14,267 nt of DNA, from the NCBI GenBank assembly GCA_036395835.1, contig DASWCW010000006.1, forward strand, positions 1-14,267. Direction: 5' to 3'. The first letter of the stretch is position 1. Each line of letters starts with the position of its first letter. Positions 6,131-12,844 of this stretch are shown one piece after another. Under the pieces are notes generated by a model. The model saw nothing but the letters and a program-made list of their open reading frames with translations, did no database searches and was not told where the DNA came from. The position numbers and the translations under genes are program-made. The stretch is from AP-16 sp036395835. Lineage in GTDB: Bacteria; Pseudomonadota; Alphaproteobacteria; Rhizobiales; Xanthobacteraceae.

Positions 6131-7291
6131 CTAGGCGGAGATCCCGGGGGCGCGCTCGAGCTTGTCGGCCGGAAGGTTGATCTCGCAGACGAGGCCTTCC
6201 TTGCGCCACTCGAAGCGCACGTCGCCATCGAGCTGATCGCGGATCATCCCGACGATGACGCTGGTGCCGAAACCCCGGCGCCGCGGCGACCTGACCGTCG
6301 GCCCGCGTGCTTCGGCCCAGCGGAACACGAACCGCCCGTTCGGGCCGTAGTCCCACTCGATCTCGACCGTGCCGGCGGGCGTGGAGAGCGAGCCGTATTT
6401 GGCGGCGTTGGTGGTCAGCTCGTGCAGCGCCATCGCCATCGACTGCGCTGCCCTCGGATCGAGCACCAGCTTGGGGCCGCTGATGCGCGCGCGCGGCTTC
6501 TGGCTGCGCCGGTAGGGCGCGAGCTCGTCCTCGACCAGCTGTTGGAGCTCGGCGCCCGACCAGCGCGATTGCGCCAGCAAGGCATGCGCGTGACCCAGCG
6601 CCTGGATGCGGCCCTGGATCGCCTCCTTCAGCTCCTGGACGGTTCGCGCCTCGGTGAGCCGAACGGTGGCCTGGACCACGGCCAGCAGATTGTTGGCGCG
6701 GTGGACCACCTCACCGGCGAGCATCATGACCCGTTCCTCGAACTGCTTGCGGTCGGTGATGTCCACCAGCATGTTCACGGCGCCGATCAGGGCCCCGGAC
6801 CCGTCGCGGAGCGGCGTGGGATAAGGAATGAACGACACACGGGTGCCGTCCGGCCGTTCGGCGATGGCCTCGGTGCCGCGGACCGTCCGGTTTTCCTTGA
6901 GCGCTACCGCCATGGGGCACTCATCGTGCCGCATCGGCCTGCCGTCGGGCCAGTAAAGGCGCCAGGAGCCGCACCATTGGGTCTGGCCGAGCTCGGGCCG
7001 GCAACCCCACATTTCGACGGCGGCCCGGTTGTAAAACGTAATGCGCCCGGCGGCATCGGTGGTGTAAACGGCCGCCGGGAGCGCGTCGAGCAGCTCGCGG
7101 AACCGGCGCGCCCGTTCGCGCAATGTGACCTCGATGCGCTTGTGCGCGTCGATTTCGGATTCGAGCTGAAGGCGCGCCTCGTCCTCCAACACCGTCCGAT
7201 TGTGCGCCTCGACGATGCGCTCAAATTCGGCGGTCGCCAGCTCGGATGTTGCCCACATGAAGAATTGCTCGACTTGAAAACCGGAACCCAA
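6131..7291 (-). CDS. PAS-domain HWE-family sensor histidine kinase, orphan
   Basis: The product is 386 residues with no membrane segment, so it is cytoplasmic. Residues 20-65 are charged and helical (likely coiled coil). Residues 66-182 form a PAS domain (LLDALPAAVYTTDAAGRITFYN to LVDITDRKQFEERV), which may bind a ligand or cofactor. The phosphoacceptor is probably His197 in GEVVHRANNLLAVVQ. The ATPase part has the HWE-family marks: MALHELTTNAAKYG (His290, Asn295), RWAEARGP (the WxE motif, 325-327) and RRRGFGTSVI as the G-box. The start is a TTG with GGAGG six bases upstream. No response regulator or anti-sigma partner gene lies nearby. HWE kinases often feed the general stress response or single-domain regulators in Rhizobiales, but the partner here is unknown. 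It is divergent from a small membrane-protein gene. Confidence 0.88.
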   Translation of the reverse strand: MGSGFQVEQFFMWATSELATAEFERIVEAHNRTVLEDEARLQLESEIDAHKRIEVTLRERARRFRELLDALPAAVYTTDAAGRITFYNRAAVEMWGCRPELGQTQWCGSWRLYWPDGRPMRHDECPMAVALKENRTVRGTEAIAERPDGTRVSFIPYPTPLRDGSGALIGAVNMLVDITDRKQFEERVMMLAGEVVHRANNLLAVVQATVRLTEARTVQELKEAIQGRIQALGHAHALLAQSRWSGAELQQLVEDELAPYRRSQKPRARISGPKLVLDPRAAQSMAMALHELTTNAAKYGSLSTPAGTVEIEWDYGPNGRFVFRWAEARGPTVRSPRRRGFGTSVIVGMIRDQLDGDVRFEWRKEGLVCEINLPADKLERAPGISA

Positions 7292-7499
7292 GGCTTTCCT
7301 CCACCGTGCCGGTCCCGCGCGAAGGAGGGATGCTGCGATTTCGCAGGAATTTCAGCCGAGCCGAGGAGGGCCGGCAGAGCAATGCTTGGCCATGAGGGTA
7401 GGTTCCCAAAAATCGGCCCCAACCGGGCAATATCCCCGGGTATCGCAGGGGGTCGAATCGAGCCCGATGAAGACCTAGCCGGCGCGCCGGTCGCTTCTT

Positions 7500-7525
7500 A
7501 TCTTCATGGCGAATCTTCATGCCGA
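7500..7525 (+). repeat. Adjacent 13-base tandem repeat in a divergent promoter region
   Basis: ATCTTCATGGCGA (7500-7512) is followed with no gap by ATCTTCATGCCGA (7513-7525), a 12 of 13 match. A related inverted word, GATGAAGAC, occurs at 7467-7475. The repeat lies 45 bases before the small membrane-protein gene and about 210 before the divergent kinase. Head-to-tail sites at this spacing resemble OmpR-type or other tandem operator sites, but no regulator can be named. Confidence 0.45.
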
Positions 7526-7570
7526 GATGCCGGCCCGTGCGGGGACCGGCCGGCGTGCCCGGAGAAACCA

Positions 7571-7819
7571 ATGATCTTGATCGAGCTGATGTTCGGGATG
7601 ATGCTGGCGGTGTTCCTGCTGCTCGTGCTGCCCTTCCTGCTGCTGATGGCTGGAATCGCGGGCGCGATGCTGCTCTGGTATCTGGCGCCGGCGGTCCTGC
7701 TCGCCGCGCTGATCTTCTGGCTGATTTTTCCCGGCAGCCATGGACTTGCGATCCTGCTGCTCGTGCTCATCCTCGGATTGTTCCTGATCGAGCGGCGCTC
7801 GCGGCGCGGCTACCCGTAG
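7571..7819 (+). CDS. Small hydrophobic membrane protein
   Basis: The product is 82 residues, almost entirely hydrophobic. Two to three membrane segments are visible: about residues 8-28, 31-53 and 57-73, with the charged tail ERRSRRGYP at the C-terminus likely in the cytoplasm. GGAG six bases before the ATG gives a clear start. The open frame runs far upstream (to about 6422), but that part is antisense to the kinase and should not be counted. No family is recognised. It is divergent from the PAS/HWE kinase and shares the region holding a 13-base tandem repeat, so it could be co-regulated with it; this is inference. Confidence 0.72.
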   Translation: MILIELMFGMMLAVFLLLVLPFLLLMAGIAGAMLLWYLAPAVLLAALIFWLIFPGSHGLAILLLVLILGLFLIERRSRRGYP

Positions 7820-7854
7820 CCGTTCCTGGTGGTCATACGGAGCGGCGGCTCGCG

Positions 7855-7869
7855 CCCGCGTAACGCGGG
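7855..7869. terminator. Hairpin between convergent genes
   Basis: CCCGCG (7855-7860), loop TAA, CGCGGG (7864-7869) is a perfect six-base stem. It lies between the stops of the membrane-protein gene and the first deacetylase gene. No T-run follows. Confidence 0.4.
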
Positions 7870-7925
7870 GGCCCGGATTGCGCCGTGCTTTGCGCGGCCC
7901 TATCCGGTCCACGCTGATTTGGAAA

Positions 7926-9230
7926 TCAGTAGCTCGGGACCGGCCTCAGGTCGGTGGGGTTCGGCGTGTGCGCGACGTATTTCGGGCGCCAGGGATTGGC
8001 CGGCCTCGACCCCGACCCGGCCCGCATCTTCGCAGCGGCCGGCCGCGGCTTGAGGTGGGTCGACCACGGCGAGGTCGCGACCATCGAAGCGAAGGTCTCC
8101 TCGGGCGCAACGAGCTCGGTGGCCAGATCCTCGGAGCTGAGCTCCAGGGTCAGCTCTCCGAGGCCGGACGGCAGTCCAAAGGCGGGGACCGGCGGCGCAG
8201 GCTCCAGCCAGAGGCCCGCCTTGACCGGGAGCACGGTCTCGTCTCCGGATGCTGCCGCCGCAACCTTGGCCAGCAGTTGCGAGTCGAACAGGTTTCCCAG
8301 GTCGGAAGGGATCGGCATCGGCGTCACTAGCCGAGACTGGAACGGATGCGGCCAGCCGAAGCTTTGGATGCTGGGCGCAGGCTTCGCGCTTTCCGCCGCG
8401 AGAACCATGGGCCACGCCGGCTTTGCCGGTTTGTGCATCACCCAGCTCTCCGGCTCGGTGACGGTCCGCGGCCGATCGGGCCCCGCCGGCACGACGTGGA
8501 CGATGCGATAGCCGCGCGCTTTGAGCTCGCGCAGCAGCTGGGGAAGCATCAGTGCGGTTACCGGCTGGATATCGTGCAGCAGCAGCACGCCCTTGTGCTT
8601 CTCCTCGAGCCGCTGCAGCGCGCGATGCAGGACCTGCTGCGCGCTGATGTGGGTCCAGTCGTCGGCCACGAAGTCGGCGCTCCAAACCATGATGCCGTGC
8701 GAGGCGAGATAGGCCTCCACGGCGCGCGAGCGCCCAAGTCCGGGAAAGCGGAAGAACGAGCCGAGCGCCCGGGGATCGCCGAGCGCGGCCGTGATCGACT
8801 GGATGCCTTGGTCGACCTCCTGCTCGGCGCGGAGCAGCGTCAACCGGGTGAAAATGAGCGGGTGGTTCTGACTGTGCGAGGCGATCGAGTGGCCTTCGTT
8901 GTAGACGCGTCGCACCGTCGCCGAATAGGCGTGCGCCTGGCGTCCAACCATGAAGAACGTCGCCTTCACGCATTCGGCGGCGAGCGCCTCGAGAACGCGA
9001 TCGGTATAAGGCGGCAGCGGCCCATCGTCGAACGTCAGGACCACTTCCTTGTCGGCGAGCGGCAGCGTCTCCGGATATTGCATGGTGCCGATGCGGGCGT
9101 GCTCCTTGGGCGCGACGACGAGCTCGCGCTCGGTGCCGAGCGCATCGCGGCGGCCGCCGGGACATTCGGCCGCGAAGGCCGAACCGCCCATCAGCGTGGC
9201 CATCAAAAAAGCTGCGGCAAGGCTGCGCAT
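7926..9230 (-). CDS. Polysaccharide deacetylase (NodB fold) with long C-terminal tail
   Basis: The product is 434 residues and begins with a signal peptide (MRSLAAAFLMATLMGG to AFAAE). The NodB catalytic domain covers about 60-250: TFDDGP (66-71), SHSQNHP with metal-binding His119 and His123, RFPG (161-164), DDW (190-192) and LLLHD (His219, Asp220). All five expected motifs are present, so it should be an active metal-dependent deacetylase acting on an extracytoplasmic N-acetylated sugar polymer; the substrate is not evident. Residues about 255-434 form a Pro/Ala/Ser-rich tail with no recognised domain, absent from the neighbouring paralog. The ATG at 9230 is chosen because GGAAG lies six bases before it; another ATG at 9242 would add four residues and lacks a ribosome binding site. 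Together with the gene at 9567 it makes a tandem pair. Confidence 0.87.
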   Translation of the reverse strand: MRSLAAAFLMATLMGGSAFAAECPGGRRDALGTERELVVAPKEHARIGTMQYPETLPLADKEVVLTFDDGPLPPYTDRVLEALAAECVKATFFMVGRQAHAYSATVRRVYNEGHSIASHSQNHPLIFTRLTLLRAEQEVDQGIQSITAALGDPRALGSFFRFPGLGRSRAVEAYLASHGIMVWSADFVADDWTHISAQQVLHRALQRLEEKHKGVLLLHDIQPVTALMLPQLLRELKARGYRIVHVVPAGPDRPRTVTEPESWVMHKPAKPAWPMVLAAESAKPAPSIQSFGWPHPFQSRLVTPMPIPSDLGNLFDSQLLAKVAAAASGDETVLPVKAGLWLEPAPPVPAFGLPSGLGELTLELSSEDLATELVAPEETFASMVATSPWSTHLKPRPAAAKMRAGSGSRPANPWRPKYVAHTPNPTDLRPVPSY

Positions 9231-9566
9231 TGCAACTTCCATGGGACGAGCCTGGCTGCGACCGGTGATTCTGGGAAGGGCAGGCGCTGACGGCGGTCCG
9301 GTGCGCAGGCGATGCCGCGACCCTAAGCAGCCGCCATTAAACGCACCGTTAAGGCGCCGTTTCCATCCCTGATTATCCCGCACCTCCGAAGATGGTTTAC
9401 GGCGTCCATGTCCATTCCGTGGCAACAAAATGGGACGAAGGGGGCTTTTTCCAGGGTTCCGCGGCTTTTCCGCAACATGCCGCAAAATGGAGCCCCAGGC
9501 GCGTTCGAGCCGTAAGCGAAATCCACCAATGTTCCCGGTGGGTTTCGTCGCTTCGCTCAACCGGCC
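9231..9566. other. Intergenic region between two deacetylase genes
   Basis: No gene is supported. It should hold the promoter of the downstream deacetylase, read on the minus strand. TTAAACGCACCGTTAA (9337-9352) is a loose dyad with two TTAA words eight bases apart, one base off the CtrA spacing. A GGAAC word followed 18 bases later by CGTC on the minus strand (near 9435-9460) resembles a general-stress EcfG promoter but lacks the final TT. The part next to 9566 contains an inverted repeat (see 9516-9548). Confidence 0.45.
9516..9548. repeat. Inverted-repeat hairpin element
   Basis: GAAATCCACC (9518-9527) pairs with GGTGGGTTTC (9537-9546) with one G-T wobble and a nine-base loop; one or two more pairs extend it. 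The GGTGGGTTTCGTCGCTTCGC wording is like a repeat that is very common between genes in Bradyrhizobium-type genomes. It lies 20 bases past the stop of the deacetylase at 9567 and could end its transcript. Confidence 0.5.
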
Positions 9567-10334
9567 CTATTGCGCTGCCGGTTGGCGAGGGACGACATGA
9601 ACGATCCGGAAACCCCGCGCCTTGAGGGCACGGAGGAAGGCCGGGAGCATGGCCGCGGTCTGCCGTTTCGTATCGTGGAACAGCACGATGCCGCCGCGCG
9701 CTTGCTCGAGCCGACGCAGCACCAGGTGGAGCTCGGCGTCGGGGCGCATCGCATTCCAGTCGCTCGCCCATAGATCGGCACCGAATACGATGATGCCGCG
9801 GCGGGCGAGCCGGTCGAGCAGCGCCGGGCTGGAGGCGAAACCCGGAAATCGGAAGAAGGGCGTGGCCGGCTGCGGCCCGTGCTTCCCGTACAGCAGGCCG
9901 TCGACGGCGGCGATGCCGCGGTCGATCTCGGCCTCCGCCGCGCCGATCGGAATGCGGCTGAGCAGGCGGTGCGACCACGTGTGGTGCGCGACCGTGTGAC
10001 CTTCGGCGAGCTCGCGGCGCAGGATGTCCGGATGATCGGCTGCATTGCGGCCGAGCACGAAAAAGGTCGCCTTGACGCACTCGCTTCGCAGCGCGTCGAG
10101 CACGCTCGGGGTCGTGCCGGGCCAGGGCCCGTCGTCGAAGGTGAGCACGAGCTCCCGAGGGCTCAGCGGAAGCGTGGCGGCGAACTGCTTGCGGCCGACC
10201 CGAGGCGTCGCCGCCGGATCGAGGACAAGAACGCGGCTGGTTCCCAGCGCATCGGTCTTGCAGTCGGCCGCCTTGGCGAGCGCGCCCGGCACGAGGGCGA
10301 GCAGGCCGGCGAAGATCAGCAACCGGACGATCAT
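9567..10334 (-). CDS. Polysaccharide deacetylase (NodB fold), short paralog
   Basis: The product is 255 residues with a signal peptide (MIVRLLIFAGLLALVPGALA). The NodB motifs are TFDDGP (65-70), AHHTWSH with metal-binding His118 and His122, RFPG (162-165), SDW (191-193) and IVLFHD (His220, Asp221), so catalysis should be intact. It ends at FRIVHVVPRQPAAQ, the same point where the catalytic part of the other deacetylase ends, showing a tandem duplication in which only one copy has a tail. Shared stretches such as LTFDDGP and SECVKATFF/AECVKATFF show clear homology, though the two have diverged substantially. The ATG at 10334 gives a clean signal peptide; an in-frame start at 10382 would add 16 Gly/Ala residues. 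The ribosome binding site is weak. The gene is divergent from the acyl-CoA dehydrogenase. Confidence 0.85.
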   Translation of the reverse strand: MIVRLLIFAGLLALVPGALAKAADCKTDALGTSRVLVLDPAATPRVGRKQFAATLPLSPRELVLTFDDGPWPGTTPSVLDALRSECVKATFFVLGRNAADHPDILRRELAEGHTVAHHTWSHRLLSRIPIGAAEAEIDRGIAAVDGLLYGKHGPQPATPFFRFPGFASSPALLDRLARRGIIVFGADLWASDWNAMRPDAELHLVLRRLEQARGGIVLFHDTKRQTAAMLPAFLRALKARGFRIVHVVPRQPAAQ

Positions 10335-10433
10335 TGCAACAGTCCCGACAGGCGCCGCGGCCGCCCCGCCTGGCGCTGACACTGCGCCCGGCCCCGTCTA
10401 TAACCCGAGCAACAGGAAAGGGAGAGCGGCGTC

Positions 10434-11606
10434 ATGATCACCAACGCTTGGCGCGGCTTCGATTTCGGTCTCGGCGAGCACGTCGATGCCCTGCGCGACA
10501 GCGTGCAAAGCTTCACCGCGGACCGGATCGCGCCGCGCGCCGAGGAGATCGACCGCACCAACAAGTTTCCGCGGGACCTGTGGCCTGAGCTCGGGCAGCT
10601 CGGGCTGCTCGGGATCACGGTCGAGGAAGAATACGGCGGCAGCGGGATGGGCTATCTCGAGCATTGCGTCGCCATGGAGGAGATCTCGCGCGGCTCGGCT
10701 TCGGTGGGATTGTCGTACGGGGCGCACTCCAATCTCTGCGTCAACCAGCTGCGGCGCAACGGCACCGAGGCGCAGAAGCGGCGCTATCTTCCGAAGCTGA
10801 TCTCCGGCGAGCACGTCGGCGCGCTGGCGATGTCGGAGCCGGGCGCCGGATCCGACGTCGTCGGCATGCGCACCCGCGCGGAGCGCCGCGGCGACCGCTA
10901 CGTGCTCAACGGCTCGAAAATGTGGATCACCAACGGGCCCGAGGCCGAGACCCTGATCGTCTACGCCAAGACCGATCCGGCCGCGGGACACCGCGGCATC
11001 ACCGCGTTCATCATCGAGAAGGGCTTTGCGGGTTTCTCCACCGCGCAGAAGCTCGACAAGCTCGGTATGCGCGGATCCGACACCTGCGAGCTGGTGTTCC
11101 AGGATTGCGAGGTGCCGGAGGAGAACGTGCTCGGCAAGACCAACGACGGCGTCAAGGTGCTGATGTCGGGTCTCGATTACGAGCGCGCGGTGCTCGCCGC
11201 CGGGCCGCTCGGCATCATGCAGGCGTGCCTGGATGCGGTGCTGCCCTATGTGCACGAGCGCAAGCAGTTCGGCGAGCCGATCGGCAGCTTCCAGATCATG
11301 CAGGCCAAGCTCGCCGACATGTATGTCACGATGAATGCCGCCAAGGCCTACGTCTATTCGGTGGCGCGCGCCTGCGATCGCGGCGAGACCACGCGCGAGG
11401 ATGCGGCCGGCGCCATCCTGTTCGCGGCCGAGAAGGCGACCGCCATTGCGCTCGACGCGATCCAGTGCCTCGGGGGCAACGGCTACATCAACGATTATCC
11501 GACCGGCCGGCTGCTGCGCGACGCCAAGCTCTACGAGATCGGTGCGGGCACCAGCGAGATCCGCCGCATGCTGATCGGGCGCGAGCTGTTCGAGAAAACG
11601 AAGTAG
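10434..11606 (+). CDS. ivd: Isovaleryl-CoA dehydrogenase
   Basis: The product is 390 residues, the normal length for an acyl-CoA dehydrogenase. It oxidises isovaleryl-CoA to 3-methylcrotonyl-CoA in leucine breakdown, using FAD and passing electrons to ETF. Evidence: ACAD signature 1, ALAMSEPGAGSDV (130-142); SKMWITNGPEA; RGSDTCELVFQDCEVP; the isovaleryl-type catalytic base in SGLDYERAVLAAGPLG (Glu250); and signature 2, QCLGGNGYINDYPTGRLLRD (344-363). The catalytic Glu in this mid-chain place is typical of isovaleryl-CoA rather than short-chain straight-acyl enzymes. GGGAG seven bases before the ATG supports the start. In many Rhizobiales the methylcrotonyl-CoA carboxylase genes follow directly; here a toxin-antitoxin pair follows, so the leucine genes are split or lie elsewhere. 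Confidence 0.93.
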   Translation: MITNAWRGFDFGLGEHVDALRDSVQSFTADRIAPRAEEIDRTNKFPRDLWPELGQLGLLGITVEEEYGGSGMGYLEHCVAMEEISRGSASVGLSYGAHSNLCVNQLRRNGTEAQKRRYLPKLISGEHVGALAMSEPGAGSDVVGMRTRAERRGDRYVLNGSKMWITNGPEAETLIVYAKTDPAAGHRGITAFIIEKGFAGFSTAQKLDKLGMRGSDTCELVFQDCEVPEENVLGKTNDGVKVLMSGLDYERAVLAAGPLGIMQACLDAVLPYVHERKQFGEPIGSFQIMQAKLADMYVTMNAAKAYVYSVARACDRGETTREDAAGAILFAAEKATAIALDAIQCLGGNGYINDYPTGRLLRDAKLYEIGAGTSEIRRMLIGRELFEKTK

Positions 11607-11650
11607 GCAACCTAGGTAAACTTGGCATGAACAGAATTAATTGACAGGAA

Positions 11651-11685
11651 CATATGATTATGACAGAAGAACATTGCTCATATGA
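11651..11685. promoter_or_regulatory. CATATGA/TCATATG dyad, candidate antitoxin operator
   Basis: CATATGA (11651-11657) and TCATATG (11679-11685) are seven-base inverted copies 21 bases apart in an AT-rich leader upstream of the antitoxin gene. TTGACA at 11641 is a possible -35, but no -10 at normal spacing was found. Toxin-antitoxin operons are commonly repressed by the antitoxin at such dyads, so this is a likely autoregulation site. Confidence 0.5.
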
Positions 11686-11703
11686 CCGCATACAGGAGGG
11701 TCT

Positions 11704-12174
11704 ATGTCGGCTCCAGCGGAAGAGGTGCGGCGGATAACGGCTGGTCTGAAGACTACCTCCGATAAAATTCGGGCGCTCCATCGCGTCGGGTGGCCTCGAT
11801 CGAAAATCGCCGATGCCTTGAAAATTCGCTATCAGCATGTCCGGAACGTGCTCGTTCAAGATGAGGCCAGGGCGGCGAAAGCGGCATCGGATTCTGTCCG
11901 ACCGTTCCAGCTCCCGAAACCGACCAAGATCCGGTTGGGCCCGGACGGGCGAGTTGTCATACCGGCGGCTTTTCGAGATGCCCTTGGGCTGAGCGAGGGA
12001 GCCGTTCTGTTTGCCAGTGTCGAGGACGGCGAGATTCATCTACTGACGACGGCCGCCGCGGTTCGCCGCGCTCAGGCTCTCGTTCGGGAATTTGTCCCCG
12101 AAGGTGTGAGCCTTGTGGACGAGTTGATCGAGGACCGGCGCCGGGAAGTCGAGCGAGAGGCCAAGCGTGGCTAG
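11704..12174 (+). CDS. vapB: AbrB-family antitoxin with N-terminal HTH (VapB-like)
   Basis: The product is 156 residues. Residues 18-50 (SDKIRALHRVGWPRSKIADALKI and YQHVRNVL, consecutive) look like a homeodomain-type helix-turn-helix. Residues 74-116 form a SpoVT/AbrB swapped-hairpin DNA-binding domain (KIRLGPDGRVVIPAAFRDAL, then GLSEGAVLFASVEDGEIHLL). The C-terminal helix (120-156) is charged and would wrap the toxin. Combining an HTH and an AbrB domain is longer than a classic VapB of about 75-90 residues. AGGAGG lies a few bases before the ATG. Its last eight bases overlap the toxin gene, the usual coupled arrangement, and a dyad upstream suggests autorepression. The antitoxin role is inferred from the toxin partner. 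Confidence 0.8.
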   Translation: MSAPAEEVRRITAGLKTTSDKIRALHRVGWPRSKIADALKIRYQHVRNVLVQDEARAAKAASDSVRPFQLPKPTKIRLGPDGRVVIPAAFRDALGLSEGAVLFASVEDGEIHLLTTAAAVRRAQALVREFVPEGVSLVDELIEDRRREVEREAKRG

Positions 12175-12550
12175 CTCGGTTCTCGACAGTTCGGCTGTGC
12201 TCGCCATTATCAATAAAGAGCCCGGCGCAGAAATCGTCGCCGGTTTGATCGGCGACTCTTTGCTTTCAGCCGTGAATTTTGCGGAGGTGATTACCAAGCT
12301 AGTCGAACGCAGCGGATCACTCGAGCGGGCGCAGAAAGCCTTGGCAATCCTCGACCTCAACGTCGTCGACTTCGATCGTGACCTCGCCGAGCAGGCGGGC
12401 GGACTTGCCGCTCAGACGAAGGTGAGAGGCCTGTCATTGGGCGATCGCTCGTGTCTTGCTCTCGCGCTGCGCGAACGGGTTCCCGCCGTAACGGGGGATC
12501 GCGCTTGGCAAGACATCAAGTTGGGAATCGAGGTTCGGCTCTTTCGATGA
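12167..12550 (+). CDS. vapC: PIN-domain toxin (VapC-like ribonuclease)
   Basis: The product is 127 residues and begins at a GTG inside the antitoxin gene, with GAGAGG six bases upstream. It is a single PIN domain: VLDSSAVLA (Asp7), SAVNFAEV (Glu40), LSLGDRSCLALA (Asp93) and VTGDRAW (Asp111). These four acidic residues form the Mg-binding site of VapC nucleases, so the toxin should be active. VapC enzymes cut tRNA or rRNA when freed from antitoxin; the target of this one cannot be read. The eight-base overlap with the antitoxin gene keeps translation coupled. Its base use is slightly less GC-biased than ivd and queC, compatible with arrival by transfer. Confidence 0.87.
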   Translation: MASSVLDSSAVLAIINKEPGAEIVAGLIGDSLLSAVNFAEVITKLVERSGSLERAQKALAILDLNVVDFDRDLAEQAGGLAAQTKVRGLSLGDRSCLALALRERVPAVTGDRAWQDIKLGIEVRLFR

Positions 12551-12844
12551 TGGAATCAGAGAAAGAGTTGAAACAATGGCACGCTTGAATGTGATCGAGA
12601 AGACAATGTGCGCCGCAGATGCGCTTCGTGCAATGCTTGTTGCCCGTTGGCGTGTGCGCCCCTTTGGCGGAAAATGTATGCTTCCGAGGAACTCATCGCC
12701 GAACGTCGCATCGAGAATGCAGGATGAAGCGAAAACCCGGTGTTGGCTCCGTTCCAGAAATAAGCGCCATTGAGGTCGACATGCATGTCGCGCTGGCGCT
12801 ACTGATCTCCATGTTCTGCGTGTCCGGCTGGGATTAGCTGCTCG
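12551..12844 (+). other. Poorly coding gap before queC
   Basis: I see no gene I can support. Three short plus-strand frames exist: 12576-12773, 12619-12837, and a possible 18-residue start-to-stop piece at 12781-12837 (MHVALALLISMFCVSGWD) ending seven bases before queC. They match no family I recognise and their ribosome binding sites are weak. No preQ1 riboswitch pattern was found upstream of queC. The DNA is of mixed composition and may be junk left by the arrival of the toxin-antitoxin pair. Confidence 0.4.

Noticed and set aside
6422..7570. Long plus-strand frame leading into the small membrane protein
   Set aside because: It is antisense to the histidine kinase, a by-product of high third-position GC; only the last 82 codons from 7571 have a ribosome binding site and sensible protein character.
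8346..9290. 314-codon plus-strand frame
   Set aside because: Antisense to the deacetylase gene with all five NodB motifs; His/Arg-rich translation typical of GC-rich shadow frames.
9435..9465. EcfG-type general stress promoter (GGAAC ... CGTC, minus strand)
   Set aside because: The spacer is 18 bases and the second element lacks the final TT of the known consensus; too weak to call.
10398..11255. 285-codon minus-strand frame
   Set aside because: Antisense to ivd, which has both acyl-CoA dehydrogenase signatures.
11641..11669. Sigma-70 promoter from TTGACA
   Set aside because: No -10-like hexamer lies 16-18 bases downstream; TATGAT and TATGAC words are at 6 and 12 bases only.
12551..12844. 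preQ1 riboswitch before queC
   Set aside because: No G-rich stem with an A-rich tail and pseudoknot partner of the known preQ1 classes was recognised.
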